NCBI GenBank assembly: GCA_001972305.1 | Contig: BDDD01005208.1 | Span: 26,333-90,332 of the forward strand | From: Cephalotus follicularis | Lineage: Eukaryota > Streptophyta > Magnoliopsida > Oxalidales > Cephalotaceae | Length of the DNA stretch: 64,000 bases | Reading direction: 5' to 3' | Part shown: positions 1-10,968 of the stretch, piece after piece | Numbering within the stretch: position 1 is the stretch's first letter | Layout of the letters: the number at the start of each line of letters is the position of its first letter | Program-made: the position numbers and the translations under genes | The notes under the pieces: model-generated | The model's input: only the letters and a program-made list of their open reading frames with translations | What the model was told of the DNA's origin: nothing | The model's database searches: none

Positions 1-233
1 AAACCGCTGACTCAGCTTCCGGATTAGCATTCCTTAATCGTCCGACTCTTCGTGCCATCAAAGAAACAAAACCAAAACGGAGTAAAACAAAGAGAGACAG
101 AAAACTGGAATACAAAGGACATATCGAAATGACTCTTAAGGAATAGCCTTAACCCAAATGTCTACCCATCTCACAGGTCAAACCTAGATAGGTCTTCTAA
201 GGAAAGAAAAATCCTATTCTCTGATACCATAAC
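1..233 (-). mobile_element. Element D internal edge: 5' leader with primer-binding site
   Basis: This is the start of the internal region of a minus-strand chromovirus whose LTR follows at 234. Positions 219-229 read CTCTGATACCA, which on the minus strand is TGGTATCAGAG, the initiator tRNA-Met primer-binding site usual for Tekay/Del chromoviruses. The leader beside it is homologous to the leader of element E (about 40990-41070, opposite strand). No coding frame is recognisable. The rest of D lies left of the window. Confidence 0.75.
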
Positions 234-3200
234 TGTAACACCCCCGATTCGGAACCGGGATCACTCCTGATTCGGGATCGGTGTGTCACACAAATCTGAA
301 CTAAAACATATCAAAGACCTTAAATTTAATCATCATCAATACGTGGTGGTTCTAAAAATCTGAAAACATGTATAATCATGATACATAAAGTGAATCTGAC
401 ACATAATCTGAAAACTTTATCATGGACCAAAATGTCATAATCGAAAAATCACAATACTGTTTGAATAATTGGCCTATACACGACCATAACACTACAAAAA
501 AAACATAACCAGATCAAACTCCTAGATGATCCTCTGACATAGGGTAACTCTCTCATCACACTTGCCCATGCTGTCCCTGAAAACCTGCCGCGTGGAAACA
601 AAAACGCGGCTGAGCAAACCTCAGTACGGATATAGAATCATAAAACAGTTACGATACGAAACAAAATGGTTACGAAACAAAACGGAATAGTATACGAATC
701 AAAACAGTTTATAAAATAGAACAGAACATTTTACAGAACAAAACAATACTGATAAGACAAAATCCTAATAACCGATGAAACTGGAGGTAGTAACTTTTAA
801 ACAATTCTTTTAAAAGTAAACGTAAAACATTTTACAAACAGAGTGAAACGAAGCAAATCAGTTTACGAAATGAAACAGTACAAATCTTTTACATAAACAA
901 AACAATTCATAACTAAACCAATTTATGCAAACAAAAGATGCTCATGTCAAATCATATATATATAGATTCACAATTCAACATAAAGTGAAAATATATATCA
1001 AACATATCAGTTTCCAAAACTTTTCTGAATCCATGTCTTATACTGAGATATGCAATATCAGATTAAATACATATATATATGCAAGGGGTTTGCAAATCCC
1101 ACATGCTCTGACGGAAAGACGTGTACGACACTACACAATCAATCCCAAATTTGAATCTGTATATGATAGTAACTAGAGTATACTCATACGCCTCAGTTGG
1201 CCATATCCTATCACAAGATATTAAGAGATGACGTAGACTAATCACACCACTACGGAAGTGTCATGTCCCCGTGCCAGGCCCACGACATGCCTATGGTACC
1301 TCCATAGGTAGGAAACAAATATATTCTCAGTATTTCAAAAATAATGATTTATCAAAAATCATTTCATATATTGGTTTACTCCAAAACCAATTCCAAACAT
1401 ATACATATCATTTCATAAAAGCAGCATACTTTCAATAGGGAAAGTCATGCCCATTTAACATACTCTCGATAGTGAAAGTCATGCTCGTGTCCAAAAATAA
1501 AATCAGTAATCTTTAACTTTATTCACAAAGTAATAAAACAGATTTTATTCGAATCGTATCGAAACATAATAGTCAAAACGAAGAATCCGCACGAAAAACA
1601 TATCTGAATTTATTTCAATAAAATCGGAGGATAATGACCCAAAAACGAAGAAATCCGGACGTTTTCACAATCAGAAATCGACTCATTTTAATTCACCATA
1701 AAAGAGATGATCGCATAGCATGTCATAAACAAATCATAACTGAGAATATATAAAATCAAAACATTTAATTTCGTAAACATGTCAAAACCGAATTTAGTTC
1801 CAGAAAATGTCAAAACCCGAAACATAACAAAGTTCATAAAATCCAAAGGAACATACTTATAAAACTGGGTTTATTTCAAGTAGATCAGATAGCCCAAGAA
1901 CGATAAAATCCGTACTTTCAAAACAGTAACTGAATTTATTACGATCAAATCAGAAAGATAGCCAAAGAACGAAAGCATTCGTACGTTAAAACATAGCCAA
2001 GTCTATAAAACGAGATCATAGAATAAAATTGATTTTAGTTTGATAACCAGATAGCCAAGGAACGATAGAAATCCGTACCTCATGCAGTCACCAAAACAAC
2101 CTCAAGAATATATATCGAGACTTCTCTAGACCGCTCATCGGTTGTTGCAAACATCTAACAGAAATAAAATCGTTCTCATAAGGACTTGAAATAAAATCAG
2201 ACCTCAACTCATGGGTCACTATACACTGCTCATTACCATATAAGATAACAATAGGTTTGCTAAGTCCGATTTACCGAAGCCTCATCTAAACATAATTTCA
2301 ATTTCACTTAGGTAAGTCCAAGTTGTCCAATTCATCCAATTTCGAATCATAATACTATTTCAGCTCATAATATCGTAAAACGATTACAGAAACACATAAT
2401 TCAATCGAAAACAGAATTTAACAGACTAGGGTTCAGAGTTTATCGAAAGCAGTCGAAACAGAGCACAGAGCCATAATCACATCGCGGAAACAGAGCGGAT
2501 CACACCTACGCGAAGAGCGGAGTCGGAAAACTGTCCGAAAACATGTCGCCGGAGACAGCCGCGCGTGGGCTCACGCGCCGCCGCTTGCCGGCGCGTGTTT
2601 GTCACTTGTCGCTGGTCAGTCACCAAAAGGGGCCGATCTGGAGCATTTGAGGCCGGTGATTCCATATCCAAGGCGCGTTTGCCATGAAACCGCCGCGTTT
2701 GGCCGGAACAAAGACGTTTGACCGCGGCTGACTTTGCGCCGATCTGCTTTTCCGGCGTCGCCAAGGGTCGAGGCTAGTCAGGTTCGCTTCCTCTCATCGC
2801 CAGGATGCCGAATATGTGATCGTCTTGTCGTGACAATCACCGAAGAGGGAGAATCGATGCCAAACAGTGGCGAGGAGAGAAGACGTTGCGCACGCCGATT
2901 GGGGCGTTGTCCGACGCAGGGGTTGGGTCCGGTGGACTCGGGACATCGTGGGGGTTCGACCGGTGCCTTCGCCGGTGCCATATCGGTGCCGACGCCGACG
3001 GCAGAAGGTGAGAGGGGAGAGAGAACGGGAGAGATGACCAGGAGAGAGAGAAAGAGAGAGAGAAAGCAATTCTTTTATATAAAATAGGGTTTCTAATTAT
3101 TTTTCAATGTTGAAATTAGGTTTTAACACAAATAAAAAGCCAAAAATTGTTTTATTTATTCATGGACTCAAAATCAAGACCCACTAGGCTAATGCCAAAA

Positions 3201-3329
3201 CCCGCTTAGCCTAGCCAGAAGCAAAACAAACCGAAAAATGGGCAGTCCACAAACTGAAATAACATAAGCAGCCCAAACGAAACAGATCGAAAAGCCAGAA
3301 AATTATATACGGAAAAACGGGATATTACA
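234..3329 (-). mobile_element. LTR of chromovirus D (5' LTR in minus orientation)
   Basis: The LTR begins TGTAACACCCCC and ends GATATTACA, so it has TG..CA ends and TGTAA/TTACA terminal inverted repeats. It is about 3.1 kb, long but not unusual for this clade. The primer-binding site lies just outside its left end, so this is the 5' LTR of a minus-strand element. Positions about 1230-1340 are homologous, in inverse orientation, to about 40020-40110 in the LTR of E, so the two are one family. A GC-rich block with repeated GCGCG words lies at 2500-2760 and a GA-rich tract at 3012-3066. No coding capacity is credible. Confidence 0.85.
3073..3084 (-). promoter_or_regulatory. TATA box of LTR D
   Basis: TTTTATATAAAA lies about 245 bp inside the start of the LTR when read on the minus strand. 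On that strand it is followed by a CT-rich tract (complement of the GA tract at 3012-3066), resembling a plant core promoter with a pyrimidine patch. Activity is inferred from sequence only. Confidence 0.5.
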
Positions 3330-3683
3330 CAATCCATCATGCTTCCGCTGCACCACTCTGATCCATGGCATATACTTTACCTTACACGGTAGGTATTGAT
3401 CCCATAAGTTGGTTGGTAAGGTAAGACTGTAGGAAACTACGCCCACTCTTTCTTCTTGACATTCTACCGAATTGAGCTTCAGATCTCGGTACATCTTGCT
3501 AATCACCGGATGTACTAAGAAACTGGAGCGATAGGCTTGTGACCACAGCTCATCCTTCAGCCGTTTATTGTAAAAGATACAAACTCTGGCTTGGGATCTT
3601 ATCAATTCATCACCATGAATCAAAGATTCGGTTTTGAACACATCTTGATCATGCAATGCAGCCTTAAGCACAATTCCATCCAT
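3330..3683 (-). pseudogene. Integrase zinc-binding fragment of chromovirus K
   Basis: A minus-strand frame resembles the linker before integrase and its HHCC zinc-binding region. Words such as LKDELW, SSFLVHPVISKMYRDLK and RVCIFYNKR match the family pattern of a short beta strand followed by the HPG-TKMY helix. The catalytic core is absent. The frame is cut at 3329/3330 by the D LTR, with CAATC at 3330-3334 as the expected D target-site flank. On its other side it runs straight into gag sequence, so this element has a large internal deletion. It is certainly a remnant; clade assignment rests on similarity to A and C. Confidence 0.65.
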
Positions 3684-3957
3684 CTTCTTTGCCTTCCATA
3701 TGAGGTGCTATCCTCAATAACTCAATAAACTTAGCCTCACATTGGCTATCATCAATTTGTAGCCACTTGTCGCTGTATCATTCCATTCATTTGGCCATCA
3801 TGCCATGCATCTCTCTCAAATAATCTCTAGGCTCTTCTTGAGCCGAAGCAACATGTTCTACGTCCTGAGCCACACTTCCTTCTTCTGTAGCTCTAGCTTG
3901 GGTCCGTCTAGTTGTCGGCCCAGCTCTAACTCCTCTTGCGGTTCTTTTGCATTGACC
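3684..3957 (-). pseudogene. gag remnants of chromovirus K
   Basis: Minus-strand translation gives a gag N-terminus rich in Arg, Thr and Gln (TARGVRAGPTTRRTQAR) and then a piece of mid-gag helix (EAKFIELLRIAPHM), separated by in-frame stops and missing the bulk of gag. Mid-gag joins directly to the integrase linker at about 3684, so most of gag, protease and reverse transcriptase has been deleted. The order (gag start nearest the LTR at 4151) agrees with the minus orientation given by the primer-binding site at 4137-4147. Confidence 0.6.
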
Positions 3958-4136
3958 TTCCATATTCTACCTTGTATAAGAGGCAAAAGTCAGCTATCAA
4001 TTTTTATAACCATAATTCCAAGAAACTCAATATAATACTCATTGTTTATGCAATTCCAAATAGCACTTTATTCAACCAATCACTTCCAGTTTTCAACAGC
4101 CAAGGACCCTATCCTGGCATATCCAGCATAGATTGT
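3958..4136. other. K 5' leader, non-coding
   Basis: This is AT-rich sequence between the K gag start and its primer-binding site. I see no gene or repeat in it. Confidence 0.4.
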
Positions 4137-4147
4137 CTCTGATACCA
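4137..4147 (-). promoter_or_regulatory. Primer-binding site of K (initiator tRNA-Met)
   Basis: CTCTGATACCA on the plus strand is TGGTATCAGAG on the minus strand, complementary to the 3' end of initiator tRNA-Met. It sits 3 bp from the LTR start at 4151 and fixes K as a minus-strand element. Confidence 0.75.
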
Positions 4148-4150
4148 AAC

Positions 4151-4829
4151 TGTCATGCCCCGAACACCGAGGAAATCCCCCACAATTCGAAACGTGATCA
4201 ACGTCCCTTAAATCTATGCAATCTCATATGAATCATACTCCTAAAAGTGCTATAAATTTAAAACTTTAAATAAATAAGATTTAACAAAAATCGGGCGTGT
4301 AGTATCCGTTTATCGGACCATACCCCATGTAAATGGAAACACAATTATACAATGGGCTCAGCCCTCAGTAAACCACACACCCATAGGAGGAAATACATAA
4401 ATATACAATACGCATGCGGAAATAATCATTCAAATACCTTTGATGAACCCATCCTTATCGATATATCAACACATATATATCTTAAGCACTGCCACAAGCC
4501 GTCAGGTCTATATCTGTAAAAAAAACTCATATCTTATCCAACATCTGTTCATTTATATTAACCACATTTATACAAGCTAGATCAGAGGAAATGTAGGTCC
4601 TTACTCTGTGATTTAGCCCGGCTGATCACTGTTGCGCGTCACCTGGACCCGACCCATCCATTAAATGCATGGGTTAGAAACCTGAAGGTTGAGTACAATA
4701 TACATATGCAATACATGATAAGGATGCAACAGATATATATGATGTCATGAGAATGCATACATGATCATAAGCCAGAATATTAGCAATTCACATTCATAAC
4801 ATGCTAACTCATTCGACTGATAAGAATAT
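4151..4829 (-). mobile_element. LTR of chromovirus K, left part
   Basis: The LTR starts TGTCATGCCCC and is interrupted after 4829 by element A. The last five bases (4825-4829, AATAT) are A's target-site duplication, repeated at 35021-35025, where the K LTR resumes. No genes. Confidence 0.75.
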
Positions 4830-6204
4830 TGTAACACCCCGTGCCCGGAGGACGGACACGTCACATTACTCTCAATCCAATATACAATACAATGGTCGGG
4901 ACTACCAATATAAAAATGCGAAAAAACTTAAAACTTTACAATACATGTCTTTGTGCGGAAGATACAATACAATAATCCATTCATGATATCGTACAATACA
5001 AATTATGTTACAATACTATGCCAGTCATTTCATTTCAATAAATTCTCAGTACAATACCCGTTATCAGTCTCATTAGTACAATTTACAATACAAGCTCTGT
5101 CACGTCAACGGTCAGGCGGTCGTACCGAATCTTCTATCCTTCTGTCCGCTGCTACCTGCTGCTCGACCTATGCCGCACACAAAAACTACAACACAGCCCC
5201 ACCCCGAAGGATGGGCCTAGCAACAAGTTTAAGCAGAAACCCCATGCAGCGTGTATGCATGTACAATGTGCAATATCGGTGACAGATCATGCAATATCAA
5301 TGGGCAGTGTACAATATCAATGCATGATACGGCAAATGCATGCATACAATTGGCGATCTTACTATCCACATGACACTGGCCCATAACGGAGCATATGAAT
5401 AGGATCTATAACAATCAATTAATAACAGACACTCGGTGGTAGAGTATAAAACACCCAATAAATCAATCGTAACCTATAGAGCATGCTACCTCGGGTCAGT
5501 ACAATGTCAATCAATGGTACTGATCAATCCCACGGAAGGTAGTCCTTTAAAAAAGGTGGGAGATCTATCTACCCTTCTCAGACTGATCAGGTCTGGAACT
5601 CGTAGATCTTCTAGCCTATGGCTGGGTGAATATAGTCTCGATGAGCTACAACCGAGGGAGCCACTAAACCTTCAGGGAGCTACGACCCTCAAAGGATCAT
5701 CAATCATCAATCAATCAATATGCTCAACAGCAAGACAATACAATAAATGAAACGATCGACGGAATCGGTGGATAGAGTCAACAACCTAACATGCCGACGC
5801 GAATCATAAGGTCGCTCTATAGGATCCATAAAATACAATCAATCTATCAGTACAATGTCATTACAATGTCATTAAGTGGTCATGTCAAATGGAGAAGTGT
5901 GAAAATGCGTCCAACTTTCTGAACTTAGACTCACAACACTTATGACTCAATCAATCAATCAATAGCCAATATACGGTGACAATCAGATAGCGAGATAGGA
6001 AAGAACATATATCTGGTCAAAGAAGGTCACTGGGTCATCGTCTATTCCTCAAGTTGTCACTTTATCAATTTATCAATTCAATCTTTGAAAACCATGAAAA
6101 ACTGTGTTTTAAATGCTTGAATACCTCAAGTGAGGCTCCGGTCAAGCGGAAATGTGAAAAGGAGTTGAAAACTAGCCTTAAAACAGTTAAAAGTTCCATT
6201 CAAC

Positions 6205-6570
6205 CCGATAGGCGTCGATGTCCTTGGCCAAAGGCATCGATGCGTATCAGGGCATTCCTTTAAAACTGTAGAAGGACATCGACGTCTTTGAAAGACGTCG
6301 ATGTCTTTTTCAGTATCTATAGAGTTCTGGCTAAAGACGTCAATGTCCTTTGACAAAGACGTCAACGCGTTTCAACAAAAATACCCTGGAAATGCGCATC
6401 GATGTTTAGCGTCGATGTCTTCTCTGGGGAGAAGAGATCCGAAGGCAAAGACGTCGATGTCTTTCAAAGACGTCGATGTCTTTGCTGCGGAATCAAACAT
6501 GTTGCATTCTACAGCAAAAGACATCGATGTCCATGGGCTGGGGATCGATGTCTTTGCTGGGCAAGGTCGA
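6205..6570. repeat. Array of GTCGAC/ATCGAT-centred palindromes in LTR A
   Basis: About ten short palindromes are spaced irregularly by 10-50 bp. Examples are GACATCGACGTC at 6275-6286 and GACGTCGATGTC at 6294-6305, with more near 6411, 6453, 6470, 6522 and 6543. The centre TCGA is nearly constant while the outer ACGT varies to ACAT or ATGT. Homologous arrays are at 34010-34340 in the partner LTR and 47562-47850 in fragment H. Confidence 0.85.
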
Positions 6571-7070
6571 TTTTTGTGCAGAAAACCAACAAATCTCATG
6601 TCAAAATCTATTTAAAACCCATTCTTTGAAAACCAAGGGTTAAAATCAATCTCTTAGGGTTAGTAAAACTAGTTACAACCTTCAAATTTCAATTTCAATC
6701 TTTATGGATCAGTTAGATCAAGGAAACCAATAAAAACCCTAGTTTCATAATTCAATACAATACCATCATTCAATCAATCATGCAATTCAATTATTCAGTC
6801 AATTAAGCAATAGGCAATACAAGTAGAGAAGTCCTACCTATAACGAAGCTTCAACGATTGAGCTTCGAATCAATCAATCGGTTGGGAAACTTAAAGAATC
6901 CACTGCTATCTTGCTCAAACCAAGGAAAGGTGAGACTTCAATTGTTATTTGCTGTTGGAGATGCAATCTGGAGCTGCTATGGGGAAGGAGGCTGCCGACA
7001 GGGAGAGAGAGGAGGAGAAGGAGAGAAAGAGGGAGAAGAATGAGAAATGAGAGAATGAGAGTAGAGAATT

Positions 7071-7080
7071 GACTTATATA
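7071..7080 (-). promoter_or_regulatory. TATA box of LTR A
   Basis: The minus strand reads CTATATAAGTC about 190 bp inside the LTR start, within the near-palindrome TTGACTTATATAGTCAA, followed by a CT-rich stretch. The partner LTR has TTGACTTGTATAG at the same place, so the box is altered there. Confidence 0.5.
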
Positions 7081-7270
7081 GTCAATTTTGCCAATTCTCC
7101 AAAACTCAGCCCAAAATCCCGACTATACATGCATATAATCAATACAATAACAATAGGTATAGGAATACCTCTATTCAATATAGTACAATATAGTTCAATA
7201 TGGTACAGTACGGTATAGTATCTGCATGAATAATGTTCAACAGTACAGAAAGGGAATTCGGGTCGTTACC

Positions 7271-7288
7271 TTCTCCCCTCCTTAAAAG
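7271..7288 (-). promoter_or_regulatory. Polypurine tract of element A
   Basis: On the minus strand this reads CTTTTAAGGAGGGGAGAA directly before the 3' LTR, the expected plus-strand primer for reverse transcription. Confidence 0.7.
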
Positions 7289-7329
7289 AATCTGGTCCCC
7301 AAATTCATCAGTCACTCGATCAACCAATC

Positions 7330-7795
7330 AAAAAGGCAGGGTTATATCTCTCTCATATCGTCCTCGCGCTCCCAAGTGCACTCCACTGGACCATGATACT
7401 GCCATAGAACACTAACCAAAGGAATAGTCTTGTTCCTCAAAACACTGATCTGTTTGTCCACAATCTGTATAGGAGTCTCGATAGAAGACAAGTCAGGTTC
7501 CAGCTGAATCTGACCGTACTCAATGATGTGTGAGGGATCTAGAACATATCTCCTCAAATGAGAAACATGGAACACGTCGTGAACTCCTAACAATGCTGGA
7601 GGCAAACTGAGCCTATAAGCAAGTCAGCCAATTTGATCCAATACCTCGAAAGGTCCAATTACCTCAAAAGTCAAGAACACATGCTCGAAGCATGTCCTCC
7701 AATGTCCGAATGGTCCTTTCAGACAAACCATTTGTTTGGGGATGAAAAGCATTGATGAAACTCAATTATGTACCCATAGCTGCCTGTAACTTCCT
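7330..7795 (-). pseudogene. Integrase C-terminus and chromodomain-like tail of A
   Basis: The frame at 7342-7605 ends the polyprotein. It holds the HDVFHVSHLRRYV motif that follows the GPY/F module and a chromodomain-like tail (VLRNKTIPLVSVLW, then CTWEREDDM) as in Tekay/Del elements. Upstream (about 7660-7795) are a shifted piece with the third catalytic Glu region ([19 protein letters not shown]) and then an abrupt jump to GPFEVLDQIG. About 600 bp of the integrase C-terminal part is therefore missing relative to element C. Stops and frameshifts make this a pseudogene. Confidence 0.8.
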
Positions 7796-8290
7796 CTAAA
7801 ACGCGGAAGTGAAACGAGAGTCTCCGTCCAAAACAAAGCTAACAGGAGCTCCATGTGCTTTAACAATCTCCTTTATGAACAATATGGACAACTTTTCTCT
7901 AGAATAAGTCATCCGAATCGGTAAAACATGGGCCGACTTCGTGAGTCGATCGACCACAACCCATATAGTATCATGTTCGTCACGAGTCAGAGGTAACCTA
8001 GACATGAAATCCATGGTGATATGCTCGCATTTCCTCTCTGGAATGAGTAGAGGCTGAAGCAAACCTGCCAGTCTCTGATGCTCTGCCTTAACTTCTTGAT
8101 AAGTGAGGCATCTCGATACAAACTCTGCGATCTCTCTCTTCATGCCAATCCACCAATAGCTAAGTTTTAGGTCATGGTACATCTTCGTACTCCCAGGATG
8201 GATGGAGAGACGAGATTTATGATCTTGAGAAAGGAGTTTTTCCTTCAACTCGCTATTGGCTGTGATGCAAATCATGTTTCTGTATCTCAA
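7796..8290 (-). pseudogene. Integrase zinc finger and core of A
   Basis: This holds the HHCC region ([16 protein letters not shown], then a CLTYQ word where the second Cys of the CxxC is Tyr) and the first two catalytic Asp regions (HITMDF and FVLDGDSRFTSAF). The Cys loss and the split from the third acidic residue mean no active enzyme. It overlaps the end of the RNase H frame at 8253-8290 in a different frame, showing a frameshift between them. Confidence 0.8.
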
Positions 8291-8678
8291 AAACCAAATA
8301 TGTAGATAGAGAGAAACCGGGTTTTAAACCCCCATCAATAGCAGCAGCCACTTTCTGCAATTCCATATCCACAATCTGAGCATCTCTAATCTGGTTAAGC
8401 AATGCAGGTTGCACTTGTATATGAAAAAGAGTCATACAATACAGCTTGTGATTCAATGCATCTGCAACAACATTTGATTTTCCCGGATGATATTCAATGT
8501 CACAATCATAATCATTAAGAAGCTCAAACCACCTTCTCTGTCTCATGTTCAATTCTTTCTGTGATAAGAGATATCTCAAACTCTTATGATCAGTGAAAAC
8601 TATAAACTTGGTTCCATAAAGGTAGTGGTGCCATTTTCCAAGAGCAAAGACAATGGCCGCCAACTCCAAGTCGTGCAC
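8253..8678 (-). pseudogene. RNase H domain of A
   Basis: RNase H residues are visible: [14 protein letters not shown] (Glu), [11 protein letters not shown] (Asp) and NVVADAL (Asp). The frame is separated from the upstream RT frame by a single TAG stop at about 8679-8681, and from integrase by a frameshift near 8253. The first RNase H Asp (YTDASGKD) sits in the preceding frame. Confidence 0.82.
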
Positions 8679-8681
8679 TGG

Positions 8682-9311
8682 CTAGTTTTCTTCATGTGGT
8701 TTGATCTTTCTCGATGCATAAGCTATCACTTTACCGTATTGCATAAGGACGCAATCGAGATCTTTCCCGGAAGCATCAGTATACACAGCAAAGTCTTCGT
8801 TCCTGTCAGGTAAGGCTAGGACAGGAGCAGAAACCAATCTATCTTTCAACTCTTGAAAACTTACTTTACAATCATTATCCCACACAAAAGCAGCATTCTT
8901 CTGTGTCAATCTGGTCAATGGCGCAACAATATGGGAAAATCCCTCAACAAACTGACGATAATACCCTGCTAAACCCAAGAAACTGCGTACTTCAGAAGCA
9001 TTCATCAATTGTTCCCAATCTTTCACTGCCTCAACCTTCGGTGGATCCACTGATAAACTATCACCAGAAACAATATGCCCAAGAAAAGCAACCTCCGATA
9101 ACCAAAATTTGCACTTGTAGAATTTGGCACACAATCGATGATCTCTCAATGTCTGCAATACAATGTAGAGGTGCGGGGCATGCTCCTCATTGGTCCTGGA
9201 ATAGACCAAGAGGTCGTCAATGAAAACCACAATGAAGTGATCCATATGCTGTCCGAACACTCGGTTCATCAGGTCCATGAAAGCTGCGGGAGCATTAATC
9301 ACACCAAAAGG
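8682..9311 (-). pseudogene. Reverse transcriptase C-terminal half of A
   Basis: The frame begins mid-RT with [15 protein letters not shown], then the catalytic box [11 protein letters not shown] (FIDD in place of YVDD), the LGH and [12 protein letters not shown] thumb motifs, and the first part of RNase H (YTDASGKD). The upstream RT half is 20.9 kb away at 30168-30518. The split falls inside the conserved MPFG-NAP motif, where element B inserted; AAAAGG flanks the insertion on both sides. Confidence 0.9.
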
Positions 9312-9518
9312 TGTTTAGCATAAAAATGTGTTATTTTTAATGAGTTATTTGTGATATTTTTTTGCTTGGAATAGACTACTTTGGTTGTGTTATGTTGATT
9401 TTCAGATAAAAGTGCAAAAGTACCAAAGTGCAAGAATAGTACCCAAAGTTGTGCCAGTTAGAGCTTGAAAGTGCAAAGATTGAAGAATTGACAAATTCGG
9501 CAGAAACAGAGTAAAAAG

Positions 9519-9815
9519 CGTCGATGTCTTTCATAGGGATCGATGTCTTTTCTGGGTTTACAATAAACGCGTCAACATCTTGAGGATCGACGTCTTTTCT
9601 GGGAATTGCAACTTACCTTCAAGAGCTATGAGAAAGACATCGACGTCTTTGATTATAGGGATCGACGTCTTTGTGTAAATTGGACCTGTGAATTTTGGAG
9701 CAAAAGTCATCGACGTCTTTCATCATAGGGATCGATGTCTTTCACGCGCATCTCAGCAAAATGTAATTTTTAGCAAAAGACATCGACGTCTTTTGTTAGG
9801 GATCGACGTCTTCTT
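9519..9815. repeat. Palindrome array in LTR B
   Basis: Copies of AAAGACATCGACGTCTTT alternate with half copies of the form GGGATCGACGTCTTT about 12-20 bp downstream, repeated as pairs (for example 9653-9678, 9706-9742 and 9777-9812). The same pair layout occurs in the unrelated LTR of A. The 3' LTR repeats the array at 29105-29405. Confidence 0.85.
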
Positions 9816-9898
9816 CTGCAGCAGAAATAGAAAGTTAGATTTTTTGCCAGATTTTGTAACTAGGATTCATTTATTTTCGTTTTTGATTAGTTTTGTAG

Positions 9899-9906
9899 TA
9901 TAAAAA
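9899..9906 (+). promoter_or_regulatory. TATA box of LTR B
   Basis: TATAAAAA follows the palindrome array by about 85 bp, which places the array in U3, upstream of the likely transcription start. Confidence 0.5.
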
Positions 9907-10240
9907 CAATGTAATACCGGCCATATCGAGTGTAGAGTAGAAGTAGAGGCTGGTAGAAACCCTAATTTCTTTTATCAATTTAGTTTTGTTTTACAATGTT
10001 TAGTAGCTAAACTTTTCAAGGTTTTGGGGAACAACAAAGCCTAGATTTTTATTGTTTCAATTCCATCAATAAAAATGCTTGAATATTTGATTTGTTCTTC
10101 AATATTTCTGCCTTCGCACACACTTTGTTTGTCTGATTAAAATCCACAAACATCTTATCGGTGAATCTGAAAGTTGGTGAATAAACGGTGCTTAACTCAA
10201 TCAACGGAGTCTACTCATACGATTTGCCAACAACGAACAC

Positions 10241-10342
10241 ACTTCGTATAGAACTAGCATGTCTACTCATACGTCTTGCCGCCGTTGCCGTACTTCGTAT
10301 AGACCTAGCATGTCTACTCATACGTCTTGTCATCACTGTCGC
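10241..10342 (+). repeat. 51-bp tandem duplication in LTR B
   Basis: The segment starting ACTTCGTATAGA at 10241 recurs at 10292 with a few differences. The 3' LTR (about 29830) has a single copy, so the duplication or loss happened in one LTR after insertion or during replication. Confidence 0.75.
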
Positions 10343-10635
10343 ATTCCGTATCGACCTAGCTACCGCTGATTATCAAGGTATGATCGTTCAAATTAAATGG
10401 AATTGTTCAATACAATCTACGGTGAGTTTCTATACCCTAAAACCGCTTTTTAATTATATATTTTCTTAGCTTCTATTCATTAGTTTGATAGATTATCTCA
10501 ATATTTGGTATACTTCACCTAGGTTGGATATATTATAACTAGTTTATCGTTTCCCTGCGTTCGACCCGTTACTGCATGATCCGTGCACTTGCGGCTATAA
10601 ATTTTAAAACATTCTTTTTACAGTGAACAAGTTTT

Positions 10636-10653
10636 TGGCGCCGTTGCCGGGGA
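10636..10653 (+). promoter_or_regulatory. Primer-binding site of B (tRNA-Asp)
   Basis: TGGCGCCGTTGCCGGGGA, six bases after the LTR, is complementary to the 3' end of plant tRNA-Asp and typical of Athila elements. Confidence 0.9.
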
Positions 10654-10968
10654 AACGTTTTAAATTAGTTTAAATTTATTCGACTGATTCGTAGTATTTA
10701 TTTGTGTTTTATTTTTCTGTTTTTGTGTTTTTCTAACAATTCTAATTTAGTTTAAATAGGAATTATCATAACCTTTAACAATCTCTAACATCATTGCATA
10801 ATCTTTAACAAATTCTAACTTAGATAATTAGGTTCAGCATAAATTTTAACAACATTTTAACTACATTTGCATAAACTTTAACAATTTTCTAACTGAGATA
10901 AATTAGGTTTCTTGCCTTGACCTTGTGTTCGCTGCTTTAGCTTAGGTTCTCTAGCCTATTCTTAGTTT
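10654..10968 (+). other. B leader, non-coding
   Basis: This is AT-rich sequence between the primer-binding site and the gag start, with repeated words of the form TCTAACNNNTTTAA. No gene is seen. Confidence 0.5.

Larger units (their letters stand above)
4830..7270 (-). mobile_element. 3' LTR of element A
   Basis: The LTR runs from TGTAACACCCC to GGGTCGTTAC; the final base is C where the other LTR has A. It carries an array of GTCGAC/ATCGAT-centred palindromes at about 6205-6570 and a short GA-rich tract near 7000-7050. Short frames inside it are chance frames. A polypurine tract lies immediately outside at 7271-7288 (minus-strand AAGGAGGGGAGAA). Confidence 0.88.
9312..10629 (+). mobile_element. 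5' LTR of element B
   Basis: The LTR begins TGTTTAGCATAA and ends ACAGTGAACA; the internal region follows with the primer-binding site. A palindrome array occupies 9519-9815. A 51-bp direct repeat (about 10241-10342) is present twice here but once in the 3' LTR, which accounts for most of the length difference. In a 270-bp sample against the 3' LTR I count about 11 differences. Confidence 0.92.

Noticed and set aside
2477..3087. Small frames on both strands in LTR D
   Set aside because: They fall in a GC-rich LTR block where stops are rare; no similarity recognised.
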